Shown here in pieces: positions 34,103-41,694 of a DNA stretch of 64,000 nt. Where the stretch lies: positions 1,116,001 to 1,180,000 of the forward strand of contig NZ_CP012070.1 in NCBI RefSeq assembly GCF_001189535.1, in the 5' to 3' direction. Origin of the DNA: Arsenicicoccus sp. oral taxon 190. GTDB taxonomy: Bacteria > Actinomycetota > Actinomycetes > Actinomycetales > Dermatophilaceae. A program made the position numbers and the translations under genes. The first letter of the stretch is position 1. Every line of letters starts with the position of its first letter. The notes beneath the pieces are model-generated. The model saw only the letters and a list, made by a program, of their open reading frames with translations, was not told the origin of the DNA and did not search any database.

Positions 34103-35089
34103 ATGCCGCCCGCCCGGGTCACCATCCGCGACCTCGCCCGCGAGACGGGGCTGTCGGTCTCGTCGGTGTCGGTGGCGCTGCGCGGCGACCCCGGGGTGTC
34201 GGCCCGCAGCCGCGAGGTGGTGCAGGAGGCCGCCGCGCGGCTGGGCTACCGCCCCGACCGTCGCGCCCAGGGGCTGCGCGAGCACCGCTCGCACCTGGTC
34301 GGCGTGACCTTCTGGCTGCACCAGACCTTCCACGCAACCCTGGTCGAGGAGCTGTATGCCGCCGTCGCGCCCACCCGCTACGACCTGGTGCTCAGCGGGA
34401 CCACGGCGGCCCGGTCGGTCACCGACGCGATCGAGAGCCTGCGCCACGACCGGTGCGACGCGATCGTGCTGATCAGCCCGCAGCTGACCGGCGCCGAGCT
34501 GGCCGCGCTGGGGGAGCGGCTGCCGACCGTGGTCGTCGGGTCGGACCTCGAGGCGGCCGGCGTGGACACGGTGCGGGCCGACGACCACCTCGGCATGCGG
34601 CTCGTCGTCGACCACCTCGTGCGGCTCGGCCACGAGCGGGTCTGCTTCGTCGACGGCGGTGACGCGGTGATGAGCGAGGCGCGGCGGCGCGGCTACCTGG
34701 ACGCGGCGCGGGCCCACGGGCTGGCGACCGACGTCATCGCCGGCTACCCGAGCGAGGAGTCCGGTGTGCGGGCCGCCGAGCAGCTGCTGGCCCGGGCCCC
34801 GGCGGACCGCCCGACCGCCGTGGTCGCGCACAACGACATGGTGGCGACGGGGGTGCTGCTGACCCTGCGTGCCGAGGGCGTCCGGGTGCCGCAGGAGGTC
34901 AGCGTGGTGGGCTACGACGACTCGCGCCTTGCCTCGCTCGCCACGGTGGACCTCACGACCGTGTCGCAGGAGCCACGCCGGCTCGCGCAGGAGGCGTTGC
35001 GGCTGGCGACGACCCGGGCGGAGGGTGCGCCGGCCGGTGGGGCGCCGGTGGTGGTGGCCCCGCGGCTCGTCATACGCAGCACGACCTGA
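34103..35089 (+). CDS. LacI family transcriptional regulator
   Basis: The 328-residue repressor has the LacI helix-turn-helix and hinge (VTIRDLARETGLSVSSVSVA, then GYRPDRRAQGLREHRS). A periplasmic-binding-like effector domain follows, ending in VSVVGYDDSRLASLATVDLT and TVSQEPRRLAQEA. It is divergent from the dehydrogenase-isomerase operon, and two palindromes with the expected central CG lie between them. The effector is presumably the sugar or cyclitol handled by that operon. ATG at 34103 has a GAGGAG site; the start overlaps one of the GTATGCC motifs common in the window. Confidence 0.92.
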   Translation: MPPARVTIRDLARETGLSVSSVSVALRGDPGVSARSREVVQEAAARLGYRPDRRAQGLREHRSHLVGVTFWLHQTFHATLVEELYAAVAPTRYDLVLSGTTAARSVTDAIESLRHDRCDAIVLISPQLTGAELAALGERLPTVVVGSDLEAAGVDTVRADDHLGMRLVVDHLVRLGHERVCFVDGGDAVMSEARRRGYLDAARAHGLATDVIAGYPSEESGVRAAEQLLARAPADRPTAVVAHNDMVATGVLLTLRAEGVRVPQEVSVVGYDDSRLASLATVDLTTVSQEPRRLAQEALRLATTRAEGAPAGGAPVVVAPRLVIRSTT

Positions 35090-35135
35090 TCCGCAGCTCA
35101 CCCACCATTCCCCGCCCTCCCGCCGACGGGACCAC

Positions 35136-35198
35136 CTCTCCCGCCAACGTGGACCCTTTTGGTCGCCCAGGCGCCCAGACCGACCACGATCTCGGGAG
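35136..35198. terminator. Imperfect palindromic element between lacI and the GH4 gene
   Basis: This roughly 60-bp element has CTCCCG/CGGGAG outer arms with ACGTGG and CCACG inside. CAACGTGGAC and TTTTGGTC resemble the 19873 hairpin, and the other arm (CCGACCACGATC) is the reverse complement of the start of the 31701 element. It probably terminates both convergent genes. Confidence 0.55.
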
Positions 35199-35234
35199 AG
35201 GAAGGGGGAGAGGGCGGGGGAGGGAAGGGGAGGG

Positions 35235-36572
35235 TCAGCGGAACACGGCGTCCAGCGCGGGGATCCGCTCCCGGTAGCCGGTCAGCAGCAGCCGTGCCGT
35301 GGTCACCGAGTCGACCAGCGGGTGCAGCGCCAGGGCCTCCAGGGCGAGCCGCTCGGACCCTTCCTGCGCGGCGCGGATCGTCAGCGTCTCGACGGCCTTG
35401 ACCTGCTGGACGAGCCCGAGCGGGTGCCCGGTGAGGGGCACGGCCGACAGCGGCTGCGGCCCGGTCGCGTCGACCACGCACGGCACCTCGACGACGGCGT
35501 CGGCGGCCAGCCCCGGCACGGCGCTGCCGTTGCGCACGTTGAGCAGCATGGACGCGCGCTCGTTGCGCGCGATCGCCGCCATCAGCGCGAGCGCCACACC
35601 CTCGTAGCCGCCGCCCGCGACGTCCGCGGCGTCGCGCTCCTCACCCTCGGAGCGCGCCTCGGCCATGTAGGTCTCGTCCCGCGCCCGCCGGGTCTGCACC
35701 CACAGGTCGTGCGCCCGCTCGGGCGCGTCGCCCACGGCGCGGTAGAAGTCGGCCTGCGAGCGCAGGAGGTACTCGCCGCGGGTCTCGGCGGACCCACGGA
35801 TCCCGGCGATCGCCTCGCGGGTGAAGTAGTAGTAGTAGAGGTACTCGTTGGGGATGGCGCCGATGGTCTGCAGCCACTCGGGGCCGAAGAGGCGTCCCTC
35901 CTCGGTGGTCAGCAGCAGGTCGGGGCGAGCGAGCAGCTCCGGCAAGTGATCTCGGCCATCGGCCACCAGGGTCTGCAGCCAGCCAAGGTGATTCAGCCCC
36001 GAGTAGCCGAATCGCGTTGCGTCCAGGTGCAGCCCGAGCGCGTGGGCCGCGCGGCGCCCGAGGCCGAGGGGCGAGTCGCAGATCCCCATGACGCGGTCGC
36101 CGAGGACGGTCTGCATGGCCTGGGTGATCATCCCGGCCGGGTTGGTGAAGTTGATGAACCACGCCTCGGGCGCCAGCCGGGCGACGCGGCGGGCGATGTC
36201 GAGCGCGACGGGCAGCGTCCGCAGGCCGTAGGCCAGGCCTCCGGGCCCGGTCGTCTCCTGCCCGAGCACGCCGAGGTCGAGGGCGACACGCTCGTCGCAG
36301 GTGCGGCCCTCGAGCCCGCCGACCCGGATCGCGGAGAAGACGAAGTCGGTCCCGTCCAGCGCCTCGTCGAGCACGGTGGTGGCGCTGACGCGGGGCGCCC
36401 CCGGGTGGCCGGCGGCCATCTGCCGCAGGACGTGGTCGATCACGCCGAGCCGACGCTCGTCGACGTCGTGCAGCACCAGCTCGTCGACGCGCTGCTCGTG
36501 GGTGTCGCCCAGCAGCGCGCCGTAGACCAGGGGGACCCGGAATCCCCCACCGCCCAGGATGGTCAGCCTCAT
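35235..36572 (-). CDS. Family 4 glycoside hydrolase (6-phospho-beta-glucosidase type)
   Basis: The 445-residue GH4 enzyme uses NAD and a divalent metal to cleave 6-phospho-glycosides, or possibly unphosphorylated glycosides, by an oxidation-elimination route. The N-terminal LTILGGGGFRVPLVYGALLG is the GH4 Rossmann variant. The metal-binding Cys is in GICDSPLGLG, and the partner His in YSGLNHLGWLQ. ATG at 36572 overlaps the upstream DeoR stop (ATGA). No PTS genes are visible, so a 6-phospho-substrate would need a kinase; the PfkB gene just across the divergent promoter is a candidate. Confidence 0.88.
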   Translation of the reverse strand: MRLTILGGGGFRVPLVYGALLGDTHEQRVDELVLHDVDERRLGVIDHVLRQMAAGHPGAPRVSATTVLDEALDGTDFVFSAIRVGGLEGRTCDERVALDLGVLGQETTGPGGLAYGLRTLPVALDIARRVARLAPEAWFINFTNPAGMITQAMQTVLGDRVMGICDSPLGLGRRAAHALGLHLDATRFGYSGLNHLGWLQTLVADGRDHLPELLARPDLLLTTEEGRLFGPEWLQTIGAIPNEYLYYYYFTREAIAGIRGSAETRGEYLLRSQADFYRAVGDAPERAHDLWVQTRRARDETYMAEARSEGEERDAADVAGGGYEGVALALMAAIARNERASMLLNVRNGSAVPGLAADAVVEVPCVVDATGPQPLSAVPLTGHPLGLVQQVKAVETLTIRAAQEGSERLALEALALHPLVDSVTTARLLLTGYRERIPALDAVFR

Positions 36573-37330
36573 GCCGTGATCACCTCCGTGCCCAGCTCCG
36601 CGAGCGCGGAGCAGATCTGTGGGTCGGCCCTGTCGTCGGTGACGAGGGTCCGTATGTCGCCCGCCCCGCACACCCGCAGCGTGCCGTGGCCGGGGAGCTT
36701 GGTGTGGTCGGCGAGCAGCACGACGTGCTCGGCGCTCGCGATCATGGCGCGCTTGACCGGGACCTCCACGAGGGTCGTGTCCAGGACGTCGCCGGCGGCG
36801 GTGATGCCGCTGGTCCCGAGGAAGGCGCGGGTGACGCGCACCTGCCGCAGCGTGTCCTCGGTGAGCACGCCGACGAGGGAGTGGTAGGTGCGGCGCACGA
36901 TGCCGCCGAGCAGGATCAGCTCGACGTGGCGGTCGTGGCGGAGCTCGTCGAGCACCGCGAGGCTCGAGGTGACGACGGTGATGTGGCGGCCGCGCAGCTC
37001 GCGGGCCAGCAGCATCGTGGTGGTGCCGATGTCGAGCAGGACCACGTCACCGTCGACGACGAGACGTGCGGCGCGGGCGGCGATGGCCTCCTTGTGCCGC
37101 TGCTCGTGGGTGGCCACCCGCTCGAAGGGGACCGGCTCGTCGCTGTCGACGTCGGGGGGCAGGCTAGCGCCGCCGTGGACCCGCAGCACCTGGCCGGCGC
37201 ACTCGAGCTCGTGCAGGTCGCGGCGGATCGTGGCGTGGCTGGCGCCGAGCCGGGCCGCGAGGTCGTCGACGCTGGTCAACCCGTGGGCGCGCAGGTGGGC
37301 GAGCACCGCGGCCTGACGCATGGGCTTCAC
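36569..37330 (-). CDS. DeoR family transcriptional regulator
   Basis: The 253-residue regulator has an N-terminal HTH (RQAAVLAHLRAHGLTSVDDL, then AARLGASHATIRRDLHELE) and a C-terminal DeoR sugar-phosphate sensor domain with VLLDIGTTTMLLARELRG. I chose GTG at 37330 because it follows TAGGCT by seven bases (leaderless) and gives the usual DeoR N-terminus; an in-frame GTG 21 bases upstream would overlap the promoter. It is co-transcribed with the GH4 gene and divergent from the PfkB-ABC operon, which it probably represses. Confidence 0.88.
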   Translation of the reverse strand: MKPMRQAAVLAHLRAHGLTSVDDLAARLGASHATIRRDLHELECAGQVLRVHGGASLPPDVDSDEPVPFERVATHEQRHKEAIAARAARLVVDGDVVLLDIGTTTMLLARELRGRHITVVTSSLAVLDELRHDRHVELILLGGIVRRTYHSLVGVLTEDTLRQVRVTRAFLGTSGITAAGDVLDTTLVEVPVKRAMIASAEHVVLLADHTKLPGHGTLRVCGAGDIRTLVTDDRADPQICSALAELGTEVITA

Positions 37331-37460
37331 GATGCTCAGCCTAGCAATCACAAACGCTCAAGGCCACGCAATCATGATCGTTGCATGAGCGTTATTGCTT
37401 GCGCTTCGTGACGTACGGGACGATCATGACTGCATCACGACGAGGTGAGGAAGGCTCTCG
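37331..37460. promoter_or_regulatory. Divergent control region between deoR and the PfkB-ABC operon
   Basis: The 130-bp region is noticeably AT-richer than its surroundings. It contains repeated GCAATCA at about 37344 and 37368, plus ATCATGATCG and CGATCATGAC. DeoR proteins commonly bind short direct or inverted repeats, so these are candidate sites. The -10/-35 of the PfkB side is not clear. Confidence 0.5.
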
Positions 37461-38561
37461 GTGACTCCGACAACGTTCGACCCGCTGGCAGGGCTGCGCC
37501 GTCCGGGCGACCCCGAGGTCGACGTGATGCTGCACGGCATGGTCTTCCTCGACATCATCTTCAGCGGGCTCACCCGCATCCCCTCCGGGGGCGAGGAGAT
37601 CTGGGCCGACGGGATGGGCTCGTGCCCCGGCGGGGTCGCCAACCTCGCGGTCGCGACCGCCCGGCTCGGCCTGCGGACCTCGCTGGCGGCGGCCTTCGGC
37701 GACGACGACTACGGCGACTTCTGCTGGCGGACCCTGGCCGAGCAGGAGGGCATCGACCTGTCCTGCTCCCGCCGGTTCGAGCACTGGCACTCCCCGGTCA
37801 CCGTCTCCATCTCCCACGAGGGCGACCGGCGCATGATCACCCACGGCCACGAGTCCCCCGTCTCCGCCTCCGCGCTCATCGGCACCCCGCCGCGCAGCCG
37901 CGCCGTCCTCTTCGACCTCGTGCCCAGCGACCAGAGCGAGGAGCTGGCGTGGATCGACGCGGCCCACGACCAGGGGTCGCTGCTCTTCGCCGACGTCGGC
38001 TTCGACGGGACCGGTCGCTGGGACCCGCAGGTCCTCGAGCCGCTGGCCCACTGCCACGCCTTCACCCCCAACGCCGTCGAGGCGATGGCCTACACCCGCA
38101 CCGACACGGCATACGACGCGCTCTATGCCCTCGCGGACCGGGTGCCGCTCGCGGTGGTGACCAACGGCTCCCACGGCGCCCTCGCGGTCGACAGCTCGAC
38201 CGGCGAGGAGGCCACCGTGCCCGCGCTGCGCGTCGACTCGATCGACCCGACCGGCGCCGGCGACGTCTTCTGCGCCGCGCTGTCCCTCGGCACGCTCGCC
38301 GGGTGGCCGCTCGAGCACCGGCTGTCCTTCGGGGCGCTGTGCTCGGCGCTCGCGGTGCAGCAGTTCGGCGGGTCCCTCGCCGCCCCCGGGTGGGGCGACA
38401 TCGCCGACTGGTGGCAGCTGCAGCGCAGGTCCAGCGCGCCGACGGCCCTGCACCGCGCGGTGCTGCGACGCTACGAGTTCCTCGACGACCTGGTCCCCGA
38501 GGTGCCCCCAGGGGCGGTGCGCCGCGCAGCCGCCACGATCGCTCGACGGTCCGACGTGTGA
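37461..38561 (+). CDS. PfkB family carbohydrate kinase
   Basis: The 366-residue ribokinase-like kinase has CPGGVANLAVATARLG (PfkB signature 1 region) and DPTGAGDVFCAAL with the catalytic Asp (signature 2). It would phosphorylate a sugar brought in by the ABC transporter encoded downstream; the substrate is unknown. GTG at 37461 has a GAGG-type site. The gap to the binding-protein gene is 26 bp, so it leads the operon. With the GH4 enzyme across the promoter, a kinase-then-phosphoglycosidase order is possible. Confidence 0.88.
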   Translation: MTPTTFDPLAGLRRPGDPEVDVMLHGMVFLDIIFSGLTRIPSGGEEIWADGMGSCPGGVANLAVATARLGLRTSLAAAFGDDDYGDFCWRTLAEQEGIDLSCSRRFEHWHSPVTVSISHEGDRRMITHGHESPVSASALIGTPPRSRAVLFDLVPSDQSEELAWIDAAHDQGSLLFADVGFDGTGRWDPQVLEPLAHCHAFTPNAVEAMAYTRTDTAYDALYALADRVPLAVVTNGSHGALAVDSSTGEEATVPALRVDSIDPTGAGDVFCAALSLGTLAGWPLEHRLSFGALCSALAVQQFGGSLAAPGWGDIADWWQLQRRSSAPTALHRAVLRRYEFLDDLVPEVPPGAVRRAAATIARRSDV

Positions 38562-38587
38562 CCGCCGCCGCCCGCAAAGGAGTCAAC

Positions 38588-39946
38588 ATGAACCGCACAG
38601 CAGTCCCCGCGCTCGTCGTGGTCGTCGGGATGGGCCTGGCCGCCTGCGCGCCCGGGTCGTCCTCCTCGGGTGGCTCCTCGGCCTCCGCGACGGACCGATC
38701 GGTCAAGACCGACGCCGCCCAGCTCGGCGACGTGACCCTGACGCTGTGGGACCAGGAGGTCCGCGGCGGCGGCAACGCCCAGCTCACCAAGAACATCGCG
38801 AGCTTCCAGGAGAAGTACCCCAACATCAAGATCAAGCGGGTCTCGCGCTCCTTCGACGACCTGGTCAAGACGCTGCGGCTGGCGCTGACCGGCAACGACG
38901 CGCCCGACATCGTGCAGGCCAACAACACCCGCTCCCAGATGGGGCAGTTCGTCAAGGCCGGGCAGCTGGTGCCGCTCGACCCGTGGATGAAGTCCTACGG
39001 GTGGGACAAGCGCTACAGCCAGTCGCTGCGGTCGGTGGTGTCCTACTCGCCCGACGGCAAGACCTTCGGGTCCGGCAACCTCTACGGCCTGCCGCAGGTC
39101 GGCGAGGTCGTCGGGGTCTACGTCAACAAGGACAAGCTCGCCAAGGCCGGGCTGCAGCCGCCGACGGACTGGGCGTCCTTCGAGTCCTCGCTCGCGGCGC
39201 TGAAGGCCAAGGGTGAGGTGCCGCTGATGCTCGGCAACCTCGACAAGTGGCCGGCGGTGCACGTCTTCGGGGTGCTGCAGGGGCAGTACGCCAAGCCCGA
39301 CGAGATCCGCAAGCTCGGCTTCGGCAACCCGGGGGCGTCCTACACCTCCGAGGGCAACAAGCAGGCCGCCGGCAAGCTCGTGGAGTGGGTCGACAAGGGC
39401 TACTTCAACCAGGGCTTCAACGGCCAGGGCTACGACCCGGCGTGGCAGGCCTTCACCAAGGGGCAGGGCACCTACCTGATCGCCGGGACCTGGCTGCAGG
39501 CCGACATCTCCAAGGCGATGGGCGACAAGGTGTCCTTCATGCTCCCGCCGCCCGCGAAGGCCGGCGACAAGACCTACACCACCGGCGCGTCCGGGCAGCC
39601 CTTCGCGATCACCAGCAAGGCCAAGAACCCTGACGCCGCAGCGGCGTTCATCAACTTCATCACCAGCCCCGACGCGATGAAGGTGATCGCCGAGACCGAG
39701 AACCTCCCGGTGGTCGACACCGCGCAGCAGAAGGCCCCGAACCCCCTCGGCCAGCAGGTCTTCACGGCGTTCGCGACCACCACGTCCTCGGACGGGCTGC
39801 TGCCCTACCTCGACTGGGCGACCCCGACCATGAGCGACACCATCGGGGCGGCGCTGCAGGACCTGCTCGCCAAGAAGGCGACCCCGGAGCAGACGCTGGA
39901 CAAGCTGCAGAAGGACTACGGCGACTTCACCGGCGGCAAGGGCTGA
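38588..39946 (+). CDS. Extracellular sugar-binding lipoprotein (ABC transporter)
   Basis: The 452-residue lipoprotein has a signal peptide and lipobox (GMGLAAC, Cys20), then a Gly/Ser linker and a family-1 solute-binding fold (VTLTLWDQEVRGGGNAQLTK start). It would capture an oligosaccharide or glycoside outside the cell for the two permeases that follow. The permease gene starts four bases after the stop. The KYPNIKIKRV and DAAAAFINFITSPDAMK segments are typical of carbohydrate-binding CUT1 proteins. The ligand is unknown. Confidence 0.92.
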   Translation: MNRTAVPALVVVVGMGLAACAPGSSSSGGSSASATDRSVKTDAAQLGDVTLTLWDQEVRGGGNAQLTKNIASFQEKYPNIKIKRVSRSFDDLVKTLRLALTGNDAPDIVQANNTRSQMGQFVKAGQLVPLDPWMKSYGWDKRYSQSLRSVVSYSPDGKTFGSGNLYGLPQVGEVVGVYVNKDKLAKAGLQPPTDWASFESSLAALKAKGEVPLMLGNLDKWPAVHVFGVLQGQYAKPDEIRKLGFGNPGASYTSEGNKQAAGKLVEWVDKGYFNQGFNGQGYDPAWQAFTKGQGTYLIAGTWLQADISKAMGDKVSFMLPPPAKAGDKTYTTGASGQPFAITSKAKNPDAAAAFINFITSPDAMKVIAETENLPVVDTAQQKAPNPLGQQVFTAFATTTSSDGLLPYLDWATPTMSDTIGAALQDLLAKKATPEQTLDKLQKDYGDFTGGKG

Positions 39947-39949
39947 CCG

Positions 39950-40867
39950 ATGAGCACGAGCACCCGCAGCCCGAGGCTCTCCCGCCGGTCCGGTGGTCCC
40001 CCGGGCGAGCCTCGGGCGATCGGGTGGGCGTATGCCGCCCCCGCGCTGCTGGTCTATGGCGCCTTCCTGCTCTACCCGTTGCTGCGCTCGGTGCAGATCT
40101 CCTTCTACGACTGGGACGGCCTGACGCTCGGCGCCTGGGTGGGCCTCGGCAACTACAGCAAGGTCGTGCAGGACGAGGGGCTGCGCGCCGCCTTCGGGCA
40201 CGCCCTGGTCCTGATGCTCTTCTTCGCGGTCGTGCCGCTCGTCGTCGGGCTGCTGCTCGCGGCGGTGCTGGGGCGGGCTCGGGTGCGGGGGCTGACCTTC
40301 TTCCGCACCGTCGTCTTCCTGCCGCAGGTCGTGGCCATGGTCGTCGTGGCGGTCGCGTGGCGGCGCATCTACGCCCCCGAGGGCACCCTCAACTCGGTGC
40401 TGCGGGCGGTGGGGCTGGACGGGCTCACCCGGGCGTGGCTCGGTGACTACGCGCTCGCGCTTCCGGCCGTCGGCTTCGTCGGCACGTGGTTCGAGACCGG
40501 GCTGGTCACGGTGCTGATGCTCGGCGGGATGGGGCAGATCGACCGGACGCTCTACGAGGCGGCGCGCCTCGACGGCGCCGGCCCGGTGCGGGAGTTCTTC
40601 GCGATCACCCTGCCCGCGCTGCGGGGGGAGGTCTCGGTGGCGCTGACGCTGACCGTGATCGCGGCGCTGAAGACCTTCGACCTGGTCTACGTGACGACCC
40701 GCGGCGGCCCCGGCAACCAGACCTCGGTGCCCTCCTACGAGGTCTACCACCGGGCCTTCGAGACCGGCCAGGTCGGCCTGGCCTGCGCGATCGGGGTCAC
40801 CCTGACCATCGTCGTCTTCGCGATCTCCTTCCTCATCACCCGGTTCGTGGAGCGGAGGGACGCATGA
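39950..40867 (+). CDS. Sugar ABC transporter permease (MalF/UgpA type)
   Basis: The 305-residue membrane protein has six expected helices and the EAA loop (YEAARLDGAGPVREFFAITL) that docks the ATPase. It starts with AIGWAYAAPALLVYGAFLLYP, the usual CUT1 first helix. It lies immediately after the binding protein and overlaps the next permease start (ATGA). No ATPase gene is present in the operon, so a shared MsiK/MalK-type ATPase encoded elsewhere is probably used, as is common in actinobacteria. Confidence 0.92.
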   Translation: MSTSTRSPRLSRRSGGPPGEPRAIGWAYAAPALLVYGAFLLYPLLRSVQISFYDWDGLTLGAWVGLGNYSKVVQDEGLRAAFGHALVLMLFFAVVPLVVGLLLAAVLGRARVRGLTFFRTVVFLPQVVAMVVVAVAWRRIYAPEGTLNSVLRAVGLDGLTRAWLGDYALALPAVGFVGTWFETGLVTVLMLGGMGQIDRTLYEAARLDGAGPVREFFAITLPALRGEVSVALTLTVIAALKTFDLVYVTTRGGPGNQTSVPSYEVYHRAFETGQVGLACAIGVTLTIVVFAISFLITRFVERRDA

Positions 40868-41664
40868 GGATCAGCCGCGGCGAGCAGCTCGCCAACTACC
40901 TCATCCTCGGGGTCTTCGCGCTCTTCGCGCTCTACCCGATCCTCACCGTGGTGGTGGGGGCCTTCGGTCGCGACCCGGGGTCGCCCGGGGGCGTCGCCAA
41001 CTTCGGGGCCGCCTGGGAGCAGGGGCACTTCGCGACGCTGATGCGCACCAGCGTGCTCGTGTCGGCGCTGGTGCTGCTCATCGCGACGCCGCTGTCGATC
41101 ATGGCCGGCTACGCCCTGGGCGCGTTGCGCTTCCGGGGCCAGAGCGTGCTGTTCTACGTCTTCCTGCTCGGCATCATGATGCCGGCGGAGGCGATCATCG
41201 TGCCGCTCTACTACGACCTGCAGAGCCTCGGGATGACCAACACGATCTGGGCGATCGTGCTGCCCCAGGTCGCGCAGTCGATCGCCTTCGGGACCTTCTG
41301 GCTGCGCACCTACTTCCGCGCGTCCAGCCGCTCGGTCGTCGAGGCGGCCCGCCTCGACGGCGCCAGCAGCTGGCAGACGCTGTGGCAGGTGCTGGTGCCG
41401 CTGGCGCGCCCCGCCATCACCACCCTGCTGGTGCTGACCTTCATGTGGACCTGGAACGAGTTCCTGATCCCGCTGGTCATGGCCAACGTCGACGAGCTGC
41501 GCACCGCGCCGCTCGGGCTGGCCTTCTTCCAGGGTCAGTACACCCAGGGCTTCACCCTCCTGGCCGCCGGTGCCGTGCTCGTGGCCCTGCCGGTGGTCAT
41601 CGTCTACCTCTTCCTGCAACGCCACTTCATCGCCGGGATGCTCGAGGGCGCCGTCCGCGAGTAG
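40864..41664 (+). CDS. Sugar ABC transporter permease (MalG/UgpE type)
   Basis: This 266-residue second permease carries the EAA motif in VEAARLDGASSWQTLWQVLV and the late WNEFLIPLVMA helix typical of MalG-like proteins. It pairs with the preceding permease to form the channel. Its start overlaps the preceding stop. It is followed after 30 bp by the large secreted deacetylase gene, with an AAGGAG ribosome site between them. Confidence 0.92.
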   Translation: MRISRGEQLANYLILGVFALFALYPILTVVVGAFGRDPGSPGGVANFGAAWEQGHFATLMRTSVLVSALVLLIATPLSIMAGYALGALRFRGQSVLFYVFLLGIMMPAEAIIVPLYYDLQSLGMTNTIWAIVLPQVAQSIAFGTFWLRTYFRASSRSVVEAARLDGASSWQTLWQVLVPLARPAITTLLVLTFMWTWNEFLIPLVMANVDELRTAPLGLAFFQGQYTQGFTLLAAGAVLVALPVVIVYLFLQRHFIAGMLEGAVRE

Positions 41665-41694
41665 TCCGGCTCCAACCCCCAGAAGGAGCACGGC

